Positions 11,783 to 23,640 of a DNA stretch of 64,000 nt are shown piece by piece; within the stretch, counting starts at the first letter, position 1, and every line of letters begins with the position of its first letter. The stretch is from Phoronis australis (Eukaryota; Phoronida; Phoronidae), in contig NMRA01000463.1 of the NCBI GenBank assembly GCA_002633005.1, positions 62,070-126,069 of the forward strand, read 5' to 3'. A program made the translations under genes and the position numbers. The notes beneath the pieces were generated by a model. It was not told where the DNA came from. It was given only the letters and a program-made list of their open reading frames with translations, and searched no databases.

Positions 11783-11860
11783 CAGGCGCGGATCCAGGGG
11801 TCACGTTTACACTGCTCTAGTGGAGGAGTATCTCTAAGCACCCAAGACAATGTTTACCCC
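11783..11860 (+). mobile_element. Miniature transposon, left-end fragment
   Basis: CAGGCGCGGATCCAGGGG at 11783 is the left inverted end of the GGCGGATCC family. The sequence then diverges, and I see no matching right end before the next copy at 12048. Confidence 0.4.
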
Positions 11861-12047
11861 TTGTTGTAAGCACCTGGACAAAACCCAAGATCATCCGCTG
11901 TAGTTGATAGTAAAACAAAATGCATGTGGGTTTGCACTACGAAATGTTGCTACATCTCGATTTATTGTACACACGTGTGTTCTAGGCTAGTGTGAAGAAA
12001 GGAGAGAGAGTCTGGAGACCCAACTTTGTGTTTTGCATAGTTTCATT

Positions 12048-13048
12048 CATGGGCGGATCCAGAATTTTTAGTTCGGGGCAGTGGCGGTCTAGGACATCAC
12101 GAAGGGGGAGGGGGCAACATTTTGTCTGTAAACATTTGTGCAAAGCTCGATTGTAGATGCGCATATCACCGAATGGGGGGAGGTTGGGAGGGGGGTTTGC
12201 CCTCCTCCCTTCTGGGAAATTTTTCTGTTTTTTCCTCTAAAAATCAAGCTTTACCACTGCACCACCACGATTTAACTTGAACTTTTATGCTAAGAGACCT
12301 TCTTGTTTATGATCCACAGCGTTTGCGCGCGAAACCTACTTCTTTCTGTAATGCTCATTACACGTTTTATATTTTGTGCCATCAGATCCTAACGATTTTT
12401 TTGTATTTAAAATAGTCTTCAATTGCCCAAAAGACCAAATCCGTTTCTTGTGTTGGCAATAATGACGCAATTGCTTTGAAATGGTCTTAAGTTAATGTTT
12501 GACAATGAGAGAATTATGAGTTTTTGAGTGATTCACTAAGGCTTCCATTAAAATTCACATCTTACCAGTAGCTTCTGTTTTTTCATCGTCACTCAGATTC
12601 CATTTTCTTTAAAAAATGAAGTAATTTTCTTCACTGCAGACGACGGAAACGGAGTCGTAGTGCGCAGCTCCACTGCCGGTCGCCTGGGATATCACGGAGA
12701 GCCTATACAAATGTACTTGGCCATAGTTCCGTTACGATTGCGCCGTGTTCCGAATTTGACACTTGAAATTGGATCTGAGCCCCCCAAAACTCTAAAACTG
12801 CACACATTTAAATCTTATTTCATCCATAAAATTTTGATTACCGCGCTTAATTAATAAACTCAATATTTCCCTACGCTCATGCTGTTTTATTTTTTGTTGC
12901 TGTTTTTTCGGCAGCCAAGGGGGGCGGGCCTCCTGCCCCCCCTAAATCCGCCTATGCGGGGGGCAGGGCAGAGTATTAGCCAGGATTTTGCCTGTCAGAC
13001 ATTCGTATCCGCGACCTGCCAAATGGCCCATCTCTAAGTCCGCCACTG
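12048..13048 (+). mobile_element. Miniature transposon (GGCGGATCC family) split by a nested element
   Basis: The left part 12048-12078 (CATGGGCGGATCCAG) and right part 12962-13048 (GGCAGGGCAGAGTATTAGCC near its start, AAGTCCGCCACTG at its end) together reproduce the layout of the intact copy at 45775-45920. They are separated by an inserted element at 12079-12956. The flanks TCATT (12043-12047) and GCATT (13049-13053) look like a 5-bp target duplication with one change. With the insert and its duplication removed, the element is about 118 bp. Confidence 0.65.
12079..12956 (+). mobile_element. Related element nested inside the copy at 12048-13048
   Basis: The element starts CAGTGGCGGTCTAGG and ends CTAAATCCGCCTATG, which are approximate inverted ends of the same type. 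It is flanked on both sides by CGGGG (12074-12078 and 12957-12961), a perfect 5-bp target duplication. It is about 878 bp. The interior has a short open stretch at 12660-12854 but no recognisable transposase, so it is probably non-autonomous. The ends and 5-bp duplication fit a hAT-like element of a 5-bp group; that assignment is inference. Confidence 0.65.
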
Positions 13049-16000
13049 GCATTTGCTTCAACAAAACTGAGTTTCAGACTAATATATGCTGTAATCACTC
13101 CACAGAGCGGAAATCAAATCTTTAAAGCTTCTTTTCACGCCCTCATTTGGCTAAAACGGAAATTGAGTTCGACCTTTAACACCCACAAAGTCGGTCTCAT
13201 AATATTCCTTACAGGGTTGCGATTGTATTTCCATTACCAACAAGAACGTGGGCACCATCATCGACTAAAGAAAACGCTTCACAATTTATTAAAGTTATCC
13301 TGACTTAAAACATGGCGCGTTGTACGCATTGCCAGTGAACAGAAATGGAACCCTGTCACGGCGAGACCAATTAAGACACGGATTTGGCGAGAGTAATTAA
13401 ATTTCTAATTCCGTCATCGTTTTTGTCCAGCTTAACAAGGCGTAATTCAATTAACGCAGTTTTGAATTGCCAAATTTGGAAGATATCAAATATGAAATTT
13501 AAAATTAGCGCGTAAGTAAACAAAGACATATTGATACGACTTTTCGGTTTATTGACTAGAAACCATTCTCAAGGCTAAAGTTCACATTATTCAATCAGGC
13601 GACACAGGTATAGAACAGACTGTACAAGTACACGTCAAAATGCATTGTGAGGGAAGAGACCAGAAAACAGAAACTTTTGCCATGAGAATGGGTTTAGTGA
13701 ATGAACCAAAGTGTCGGATCAATATGTCTTTGTTTACTTACTCGCTAATTTTAAAGTTCGTGCTCATGTTTTGGTCCAAAACAAATGTATTCATATCAGA
13801 TATGACTTTCATATTATTACGAGAAACGGTACAGGACCCTTCTTGTAACTTTTTGTGGGTACAAAGTTTCAAGGTAAATTCTTAACACCATACAAAATAA
13901 ATGGGGTAATCAGACGTTGACTCCATTTTTCCCATTTTCACCCGATATTTCTAAAACAGACATGATGGCAGTTCTGTATCGGCCAAGACTCAACAACAAT
14001 GCAACCATGACATGCAATTGTTCTTCGAGGAGGTAGTTATTTTAAGTTAACAATTACGAAAAAATTGAAATCTGAGCACCAGCTTGCTAAGAACTAGACA
14101 AAACTCCTAAATAGTGAACCGGAAACCGCGAAGAATTGGGAAACATTAGTACGCAGGTTATCATGTAGAATTGAAGAAAAAATACCAAGATTTCATGACA
14201 TAGCATTTTAGAAGGCATGTCCTCAAGTAACGAAAGAGGAAGTTAAAAAAGATAATTTAACAATTAATGGGGCTCGACCTCTGTTTTATGTGCTGAGAAC
14301 TATTGAAGGAAGTAGAATTGGCACTTCCTGTGTGTCTGGTATCAAACAGGTCTGGATGATATTGGGTATCTTTGCTTTAGAATCCGATAACCGGATGAGT
14401 ACCAACAGAGCTTAAGCATACACTCTAAAAACTGTCCAGCAAAACAAAATCGATTTTGATGGTTTTGGTCAACTACAGGTCCACAGGGACAGCACAATGC
14501 TTTACTGCGTGGCAAATGCCTCAGGGTCACGTGGCGCCATCCCATTTTACGTCCTCGTAAAAGAAATGGCAAATAAAACGTTCATCTGTTCTCAAGAAGA
14601 CGGCATATTTCGGTAGTGTATGCGTCTAGCTTGCACGATCATCATTATGTCACGTCGTTAATGTCGACGACGGGGACTGTTTATCGACTGTCTTCAAACG
14701 ATCTTACGCAACGGGGTTTTCTTTCGTAATGGCCGAAAGGGACAACAAAGTCACGTGCGCCTTATTACCGCAGTCAGTCACGTGATTCACACAAGAGTTC
14801 AAAGGCACGGGTTGTCAACTGGTAGCAGCGTCTTGACGTAACCCTCCATTTCGTGAACGGAGAGTTCAGTCTCTCATTCTGACACACTGGAAAACATAAA
14901 AATTGAATTTACAATGAAATATAAACACATTTAAGAACAAAAATTTCTGTTCACTTGAAAGTCACGGTTCCTAAACAATGCGTTGAAGGTTTCATTCCTT
15001 GTAGTGAACGTTCCTAACGTATCATCGTCGTCTCACTTGAGCGATAAAAGCAGTAACCATCTAAAACACAATTAACTGTGTCACAGAAGTAAGATTCTTG
15101 GCGCTGGCCATTCTTTGCAGTTGTCGTGTACCTTGCTCAGAGCGCGCATGTAGGTTACGCTATCAAACTATTGGGTTACAACGTATTCATTTGTTTAATA
15201 TTACTGGATGGGGAAGTCGTTGTTGATGTTTGATAATATTCCAACATTTGATTTTGTACCATTTTTAAACGCCAGCAATGCGTCCAAACTACTTAATTCC
15301 TGCCTCTTTTATATTACCTACCTAATTTTACATCTCGAAATATAACTCCATATGCCCACGTATAAAAGCCCGAAAATTCGGGTTATTGATGAGCTCGGGA
15401 TAGGTAAACAGCCACTGTTTTATTTTTGTTTGAAAAAACACCTCTCCACATCACTGGTGATATTGTGCACGCGCAGCATCGTGTGATCAAGCGACACTCA
15501 AGGTCAGAAGGTCACAATGAAATGTGTAGGCTGTGATTAAAAAACACACGCTCTTCAAAACTTCAATCGGCTGTTCGTACAACCTTTTGTGACGAATTTG
15601 TAGAGGTTGTTCATGAATGTTAACACAGTAGTGATTTTGGGTAGAAATTGAGTTGAATTAGCAAGTAAGTTGCAGCAAATATTCAATAATTTTTTAAAAA
15701 AATGGAAGGCATTGGCGGCCTTAAGTGAATCTCGATGTTATCGTTTGAGAACTGAAAATGATTCCGTGTACAATCTTGTAAAAATTCGTCCTTTGTTGTC
15801 AATATACGAAGGAAGAGTCTGATATTAATTTCATCTAATCTTCCTTTGTCCTTTTCCTCCATTGGCTACACCGAACACGTAACAAAAATATGCTGCACCG
15901 TTCTTAATGTTTTTCGATACAAATTTGTGCTAACTGGTGTGGTATTACGTCACTTTAAACACTACGGATATTTTGGAGTACTAGAGCTGCTCACTTCATG

Positions 16001-17523
16001 ATGCTAAACTAATGAGAGACAATTATCTACAATGCCTTCGTTTCAGTTCCTTGCAAAGTTAGTCTTCGAACCAAACGACATGTAAATAAGAACGACATTA
16101 GTTAGTTAATTATTCCTGTTTTTATCCTTCGAGTCTTAACATGAAATGGATGCCCTTCCTATGGGCGTGTTCACGTCATGAGTCGTTTTAAATAAAGCGT
16201 GTACTCTTAATCCATGTACCTTGTTTTACAGTGAAATTCGATGTACAAATAATATTTAAAAGGCCTCTCATAAAATATTTTATTTCAAAAATCGACAGAA
16301 ATACTAGAACGGCATTGCTGGAAATATACCTGTGTACCGTAGTGTGAAGCTAAACGCTAGGAATTAAATTATGAATTACTAAAATTAAATATCTTTGGTG
16401 ACATAGCAAAAAGTAATTCCAATCGTAATATTTTATTCGGCAGGGGATGAGTAGACGCGTGTTCATTCACGTTACATTTGTTGTGTTGTTCTCGTTTAAG
16501 TATTGACAACGACGGTTACCGTTTATAGACGTAATCTCAGTTAATTTAGTCCAATAATATACCAACAACAAAAAAGCGGTGATCTAGAAATACAGTTTGC
16601 TGGCAAAAGTCGAGCAGCTCTGGCGAAAAACTTAACCGAGTTGCGAGGTGGTATACCTTGACGTTATAAAAATTCTGGGATACCGTCGCATCAAACGAAG
16701 TTAATCGTATTTCCAAGAGCATTTCTTTAGATCACATGGATGTTTGCGACTTGCTTGCAAACCACATTGATTGACGAGGTACGATGAAAGTTTCACTCTT
16801 GCGAGACGAAGCGTGTAGGAAAACTTAATTAATGAGGATACATATGGGGTACGGGTAATCAAATGGTACTATAGTTTCGAAAATGTTTTAAGTAAACCTA
16901 TTTAACAGAAACCTTAATTTTTAAAGCTGCATTTCGTCGTGTTTAGCTGGATGAAAATAAAATCGGACTCAATATTCGGGATTCGGTTTCCTGAACCAAC
17001 TCACAGGCCATGTGCTCCATTTTAGATTTTACATTTTTATGGGTGGCCAACAACATTAAACTCTGAACAGCTTTTTAGGTGCTAATGGTTTCATTGTTTT
17101 CAATGTTCTTGTTGGTAACAGAAGTAGAATCCAGTCACGGTAACGGATATCATGAGGTTGAGTTTGTGAAAGTAAAATGTACAATTCTTTTTTTCGTTAT
17201 TTTTGACAGTTGAAAAAGAAAAGTGTAGCTTTACATATAACTTATTTGATGCGTTGATTACGTAGACTAATTTCGGGATCTCTCTCAATTGTCAAGTTAC
17301 TGTATAATGTTATTTTGAAAAATCAGCATTTATGAGGAAAATGGAAATGAGAGAACGACGGCGATAATGACGAGAAAAAAAATGATATGGCGATGAGCGA
17401 GCGATCAGTAGGGAGGACGTCAATAATTGGCCTTTTTACGAATCTCCGTTAGTAAACACGTTGTGTACAGCGAAGAAGATGACGGTAGGTCGGAGTCACG
17501 AAGTGATATACATGCTGTATTTT
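13049..17523. other. Intergenic; possible regulatory words only
   Basis: I recognise no gene. The part around 13380-13520 is rich in TAATTA-type words. Two perfect E-boxes CACGTG lie 27 bases apart at 14752-14757 and 14779-14784. The - strand frame at 14342-14572 has no family motif. Confidence 0.35.
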
Positions 17524-17635
17524 CAGGGGCGGATCCATGATTTTGAGTTGGCGGGGGGAGGGCATTGTAGTAGCCAGGATTTTGCCCGTCAGACATTCGC
17601 ACTTCCGACTTGGGAGAATTTTAGGGGAGGCCACG
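17524..17635 (+). mobile_element. Miniature transposon, GGCGGATCC family, right end lost
   Basis: CAGGGGCGGATCCATG at 17524 begins the copy, and the family interior GCCAGGATTTTGCCCGTCAG follows in order. Similarity fades after the TTTTAGGGGAGG stretch near 17625, and no right inverted end is apparent. The overlapping short frames on both strands come from this repeat. Confidence 0.6.
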
Positions 17636-17952
17636 GTCGTTTTTCTACTAATAGCTATTCTACTGTACAAACCAATACCAGTATTATGTAGCACTAAAAC
17701 GTGGGCGAAGAGTAGTTCGCTTCTTGGCAATCGCTCGATCAATTTTGGTGGATCCAACACGTACATTGTAATGGTAATTTCATTTTTCAGCGAGACATTT
17801 TGCTCGAGCAGCGTATCATTCTGTACAAGAAAAGTGTCTTGCGAGAAAGCGATGTCACAAAAAGCACACAAAAATTAATCACACCAGTATACAGTAAGTC
17901 ATAAGTCGAGTCTTCTGCGGGTATGCTCGAGATCTTTGTAACCGTACAAACT

Positions 17953-18055
17953 GGCGACCATTGAAGTGACTGGTCGTTGAGGTCGAATTGTGGAATGGTG
18001 GGATGTAATTCATAAATCATGTGATATTGTCCCTTTCTATAAGCAACGATTTCAG
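17953..18055 (+). repeat. Dispersed repeat R2, copy 1
   Basis: This copy begins GGCGACCATTGAAG, with a later block CTATAAGCAACGATTTC. The same order of words appears at 20109-20207 and 49741-49830. Upstream flanks of the first two copies also share a GCTCG and TAACGT-like stretch. No coding or inverted ends were seen. Confidence 0.45.
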
Positions 18056-19074
18056 GACGCAAGTGCATGGCTTATGTATCAAATAACTTGCAGTGTACAT
18101 GTATGTCTGCCCGGAACTTAGCCATGGTCATCACTGTAACAATGCGTGGGTCAGACGTACTTAGTGCAAACTTTTCTAATGGTTCAAAGTTCGGAAACAA
18201 TCTGATTTTTTCTGTGAAATTAATGCTTGTTCTCAATGGCTTCTGCATGCATCAATACTGTTGATGTCGTGGTCGCACTTTGTTGTCTCTCGGATGCAAA
18301 AGATCTAGCCTAATTACTTGGTTTTATGTCAAAAAATGTGATGCGCCACGAGGTTTAGAGAACACGCGAAGTGATCTCTTACAAGCGTAAACAAACCAAT
18401 CGCAACAATCTGACATCCAACACTTTCGTCTTGTGAGAGCTCGAAAACGAATTTCGTTTGACCCATTTCCTAATTTCACGTAGGCGCCGGGAAGGATACA
18501 CTGAGTAATACGCAACTTTTTTCATTCACGTACAATTTTTGCCGACGTTGAACTCTTTGTGCCGAATCATTTGAGCAATCCGGACAACGCAAAGCAATGA
18601 CAATTAACGTATGATCATAGAGAATTTATAAAAGCAATTCGAAATTCCACGGCCTCGGAGAAACTGCTAGACAACGCTAAACACCTGTCCACAAAATAAT
18701 CTATTGCCATCTGACGAAAGGGTTTATATCATGATGCATGTACTGTACATGTACGTCACCATTAAACCGGAAAATGGCTCTGAAGGACACTGGTATTTAG
18801 TGTTGCAAGACTGTGTAAGCGAAACTTTGGTTACTAAGGCGATCGTGAAAAACAATCGGCAGAAAATAAGCTCTACAATATTTACATGCCACCAGGCTAT
18901 TATCAGCTGAATTTTTTTACTGCTGGAAGATATTAATTTCAAAGAAAAGATGCTAATGCGGCCAGTTTAGTTACACTTCAAGCCTGATACGTTTCTAGTT
19001 GAATCCGTTTGTTCCCAGGAACATTTAGGGTTCACCCTAGTTCAAAGGGACATGGCAGTCGAAAAACGCATTTT

Positions 19075-19330
19075 GGGGATAACGGTGGGATGGGATATGC
19101 TGAACGAAGTTTTTCGCTCTGACCAAAGCTATAAAACAACAAAATATTTTGTGTTTTGTGATTTCACTGATTACAAATCGCCCCAATTTTCGTTGTTGGC
19201 TGCCAGCCATTCACTGAGTCAATGTCGGTGACTTTCTCAGTTAAACACGCTGTCATTTATCGAGTGGGGTTCAGTTTCTTTTCCATAGGATTGGAAGTGT
19301 GTTACCATTGAGGTAGAGTGCTGGAATTTA
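19075..19330 (+). repeat. Composite dispersed repeat (copy b)
   Basis: The core at about 19174-19220 (ACAAATCGCCCCAATTTTCG, then GTTGGCTGCCAGCCATTC) is the same module as at 2.8, 28.3, 58.2 and 59.3 kb. The flank ATTTATCGAGTGGGGTTCAG downstream matches the equivalent position of copy a. The tRNA-like part is badly decayed here. Confidence 0.5.
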
Positions 19331-19534
19331 TCTTAGAGCTCTTCTCATAAAAATAGTTTTCGCCACTTTCTGAGGTGAAAAGGAACTATTTGAATCTTTG
19401 AAAATGTTATAACAGGATTTTGATAAGACAAAAACTTTCTTCCTACCTACAATGTACAAATACACTTCCGGATCGGATGTATTCTGTCTAAGATTTACAC
19501 TGTCTCTTTCAGAGGGTATCTAAGATTCAGACAT

Positions 19535-19690
19535 CTGGCGTGCGTTCAGTGGGGCTAGGACCTACGCTAGGACCTAGCGTAAGTCTAGCCAAAGTCACGT
19601 GTTCTCATTTAAAAAACACTGCAATATCTCACGTAATCTCGCGAAGTCTTGCTTTTTAGAGAAGTCCTAGCGTTACTGAAAGGGAGGCTG
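19535..19690. mobile_element. Miniature inverted-repeat element, CTAGGACC family (copy 1)
   Basis: The left end CTGGCGTGCGTTCAGT and right end CGTTACTGAAAGGGAGGCTG are approximate inverted repeats. The same ends flank the copy at 50874-51040, and the interiors share CAAAGTCACGTGTTCTCATT and the block TCTCACGTAATC. Inside is a palindrome, TACGCTAGG-A-CCTAGCGTA, at 19563-19581. It is non-coding; the superfamily is unknown. Confidence 0.65.
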
Positions 19691-20108
19691 GCCTACGGGA
19701 CATTGCCATTCTTCGGAGGCACCGATGAAAACGCTCAGATGAAAAACGGTTGCGCTTACAGGAAGTTGAACCGGATTCGACAGAAATCACATGAGAATTC
19801 GCTTATTATTCTGAGTGCAGACGTCATGCAGAAACCAAATTACAAGCAAAAAAGCTGTGAAAAACATTACAGAAAGCGAAAGAAATAAGAGACAATTTGA
19901 AACATTGAAATTTGATCTTAGTTAGTACCGGGTATTATAAAGTATTTCACTAAATAGCCTGGCTTTCAAGTTCTTCACAAGGGATGCATGTAGACAGGAG
20001 AAACTCGCGAAAAAGCAAGTTCATGCAAGGCCGCGCAAAATCACGCCAGTGAGAGGGCGCGCGTTTTGCGAGTACGCTCGTGACCTCACTAACGTAACAA
20101 AGCTAAAC

Positions 20109-20207
20109 GGCGGCCACTGAGGTGATTAGTCGGTGTGGTTGGAATGTTGCCGGAACAGTGGGATAATATTCACGGCTGTTTCCGTTCCATAAGCGACAAT
20201 TTCTCAG
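20109..20207 (+). repeat. Dispersed repeat R2, copy 2
   Basis: GGCGGCCACTGAGGTGATTA, then a GGGATAAT block and CCATAAGCGACAATTTCTC, match the copies at 17953 and 49741. The open frame that runs through it (20135-20437) has no family resemblance. Confidence 0.45.
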
Positions 20208-20437
20208 CTCAATTACTTCGCGAGTGTATTGCATATACAGAACGCAGCACAGACTCAAAGGTATGTAGAGTCTGGGCTCGGAAACGCACGCAAGTAGGCC
20301 CAATATTTGAACAATACCACCTCCTAGGAGAACGCTTTCGAATACCATCCAGGTTCGTATTCATTCCAATACATCCATCCACAACTATGTCCGAACTCAC
20401 ACGTTTGGAGAGTGCACAAGAATCTGCCATAATTTGA

Positions 20438-23400
20438 ACCGGGGTCTCCGGAATGATAGATCAGTCGAAGCTCAAACCAAAGCCATCCGACTGTTCGAGG
20501 ATGGTGCTGCCCTCTGCAGTCAAAAGCAGGACCAATGGATCACAGTTGAATGTATAATTTAAAACTAAAATTAGTGTGCTTACGTCAAAAAGAAGAAAAA
20601 CTAATTAATACGATTTTCCAAAACACACCTTTACCCAATGTGAGCAGCATGTAGGAGATACTATCTACCTGTGGTCATCGGAGCTCACAAAAACGTGTTT
20701 CGCGGCGATTCAGGGTAGTTCAGCTAAATTTACCTCATTCACGTTACATCCCGGTATAAAACAACCTCGTTTGGCCTGTTAAATTTCCGCGCGTCTGGCG
20801 GCGCTATATAGGCCGTTCAACGGTTAGGTTTCACTCATTCATGCCAGAACAGCAGGAGAGAGGGTATCTACACAACCATCTGGCTCCAGCTTGTGTGAGG
20901 CCTTGGGAGATCTTTGACGTAAGACTGGTGAGCAAATTTTGAAATACTTTAAATCAAGCAAATTTCTCTTACTCTTGTGGGAGTTACGGCGGACTGTATG
21001 ACGCATATACGTAGAAAAGTTTAGCACATGGTACATTGGTGACTCACGCATTATATTTTGGTCCTACAGTTTAGACGCTGGTCAAAATAAACATCCTTAC
21101 GGTTAGATTTACTACGTAAGACAGTGACCGTTTAGGAAAGCATGTAGACAGGTGCTTTGTGCATAAACGGGTGACCTAAATTTGCTAATTTGGGGAAGCG
21201 AAGTACAGCCATGAATGTAATATTTCCATATATTCCTAAACAAAAAACATATTTCGTACGAATTTGAGCTCCGCACACACCACCACAACCACCGCCGAGA
21301 CAGTTTGAAGACAACAGCAATAATAGTGAAAATTTCAACACGCCGTTTCTGTCGATTTGTTTGATAACATCTTCGACAAGTGGCCGTTTTTCTACAATAT
21401 CAGCTGTCATATCAAAGGAATGACACTTGACCTCTGACCTTAGATAATATCTAGACACTTGTGAACATCTGAACATTGGTTTTCAAAGTTCTTGAGTCAT
21501 GCATGTAAGACACGTTCTCTTAATAATAATGTCAAATGGTTTTGGAAGGAAAGGAGAATATTTTGAAATAGATGTTCTTGAAACAATCTGAGGACTTGAT
21601 TAAACGTGTTCTAAATTGTATGGGGTTAATTGTTTGAGCATCGAGGCGTTTCTAAGCAGGAAGTTCAGAAGATAATTATCGACTTTACAGTGTAATGCAA
21701 AGATTCGACTTCAAAAGAGCTGACTCAAAATTTGCTGGGATACGGTAGTTGAAAAAAAGCCCTCTACGCAGGTGGTGGGGGGGGGAGGGCTTCCGCAGCG
21801 CACGTTGCTCGAGAATAAAAGTTGGTGCGAGCACGCGCTTCTCCTGTAATACGTCGAGATGTCTCGAGAAGGAATGGGTGGTCACGTGAACACTTATCTT
21901 GGACGGATCTTGGTCTACGTGATCGTCCCGCAGCCCCATATAAATTCATGAGTCCAGGAGTTCAGGTAGTCAGTGGGACCCTCACTCCTCACTCAAATGC
22001 CCTCGAGCTGGTGAACCGCTGGTCGCAATCTATTCAAATGTTACGAGAAAGTCAACTAGACTTCAAAATTCATGTACACGTAGGCCCTATAGGGAAGACA
22101 AACCATCAAAGACTAATGTTCGCTCCAGCTTCCGCCTGGACTTAAAACACTCGCAACTGTGGATACCTCAATACAGTTTGCTACCTGACAGACAAAATGG
22201 TTGTTCAATTGTAGTCTAAACCGCTTGTTGTAACAGCGAAAGCGCATGTGTTCGTAATAGTGGTCTTTTAATGACTTAAGCTAACATTTGAGAACCCAGC
22301 GGAATTAACGAAGGGAAATTTGTAAACAGGCAGTTTCTTAAGGGAACTTAAAATGGTTTAATTTACGGTTGATATAGTATTTTGTCTACTGGCAGTTTTA
22401 TTGAGGCTATTAGCCGAGCAAGGTAATTTCCACTGCGCAGGCAATCACCGATCTGCAGCCAGAGTAGCCTGGGGTCGCGATACGCATCTGTTGCCATACT
22501 GTTTACTGGGAATGTATAAGGTCGCGTAGTTGTAAGCGCGGTGACTCGAAACTATTCGTGAAACAAATCTCGACAGATACGTTAATGTTAATATTTTAAG
22601 TTTTAGCCGAATATGCTATCACGACAGGGATATGAATTTGTAGAGGTTGACTCTCATATGATTGAATTGGCTGATTTAAAATCTGACCAATTTAAATGAT
22701 ATTTTTTGTCCATGTCTGATGGAAGCATTACATGTAGGTTGGCCATCAATACAATAGGCGCAGACTGTTCTTCAAATGTAAGTCATTGCGTTAATTTATT
22801 TTCAAATTTAATATTTATAACAAATTACGCAACAGAAGAATGTTTAAGTTTGAAAATTATATTTTTATTTTGTAACTTAATTATCACTGAAATAAAGGCA
22901 TCGTGTAATTACAGACAATACACGTACGTTTTGTTCTCAATGTGCTACATTTTCCAACTTACAAATTAAATCTTAAAACAGATCAGATAACCATTTCTAC
23001 ATCGGAAATGGTTTACGAGTTTTAATGAAGCAATCCAATAGGCAAACTACTACGTACATCGTAATTTAGAGCCAGGGAGAACACGTTTATAGATTTAAAT
23101 AATTAAGGTATCTTTTGACTTAACAGTTTGCGCATAATTAAATGAATTTTCGGTTTCGTGTAGCTTACTATATGTTTAAACGGCCTGTTAACATACTCGT
23201 CAATTAAAACCAAACCATAAGAGTTGATGAAAAACTTCAACACTAGATCGACTACTTAATTTCTGTGAACTTAATAAAAATGTTAGTTCCTAACCTATTC
23301 AATAAACAATATTTTGAATTGATATGTATTCTAATTCGACACGAAGAAATACTCTCATGGACGACGAAAACGATCGTAGAAGTAACAATGGAAATAAATA

Positions 23401-23455
23401 TTAAAGTAATTCTGCTAATGGCACTTATATTATTAAGTTTATTTCTATAATATGA
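20438..23455. other. Intergenic, nothing recognised
   Basis: I recognise no exon or element. The segment at about 21780-22140 is GC-richer, with overlapping frames on both strands, but no domain or splice context supports a gene. Confidence 0.35.
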
Positions 23456-23640
23456 TTTTAGTGATTATTATTTTTTTTCGTTGTTATTATTTTTATTATA
23501 TTCAATGCAGTCCAAACGAAATTTAATCATTATATAATTATTTTTTGTTATAATTATTGTAATCATCAATATTATTATTATTGTTAATGATGCTCTTACT
23601 ACCATAGTAACAACAATAAACATTGTTATAACTAAGTCTA
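23456..23640. repeat. AT-rich low-complexity run
   Basis: This is degenerate ATT/ATA/AAT triplet sequence of about 180 bases. The Ile/Met-rich - strand frame is a product of the composition. Confidence 0.75.

Noticed and set aside
17420-18068. Overlapping frames on both strands suggesting a gene
   Set aside because: They cover a miniature transposon copy and an R2 repeat. Frames are open on both strands and no domain is seen.
21685-22145. Possible gene in the GC-richer patch near 22 kb
   Set aside because: Frames are open on both strands with no domain, no paired splice sites and a poly-G run. Nothing supports coding.
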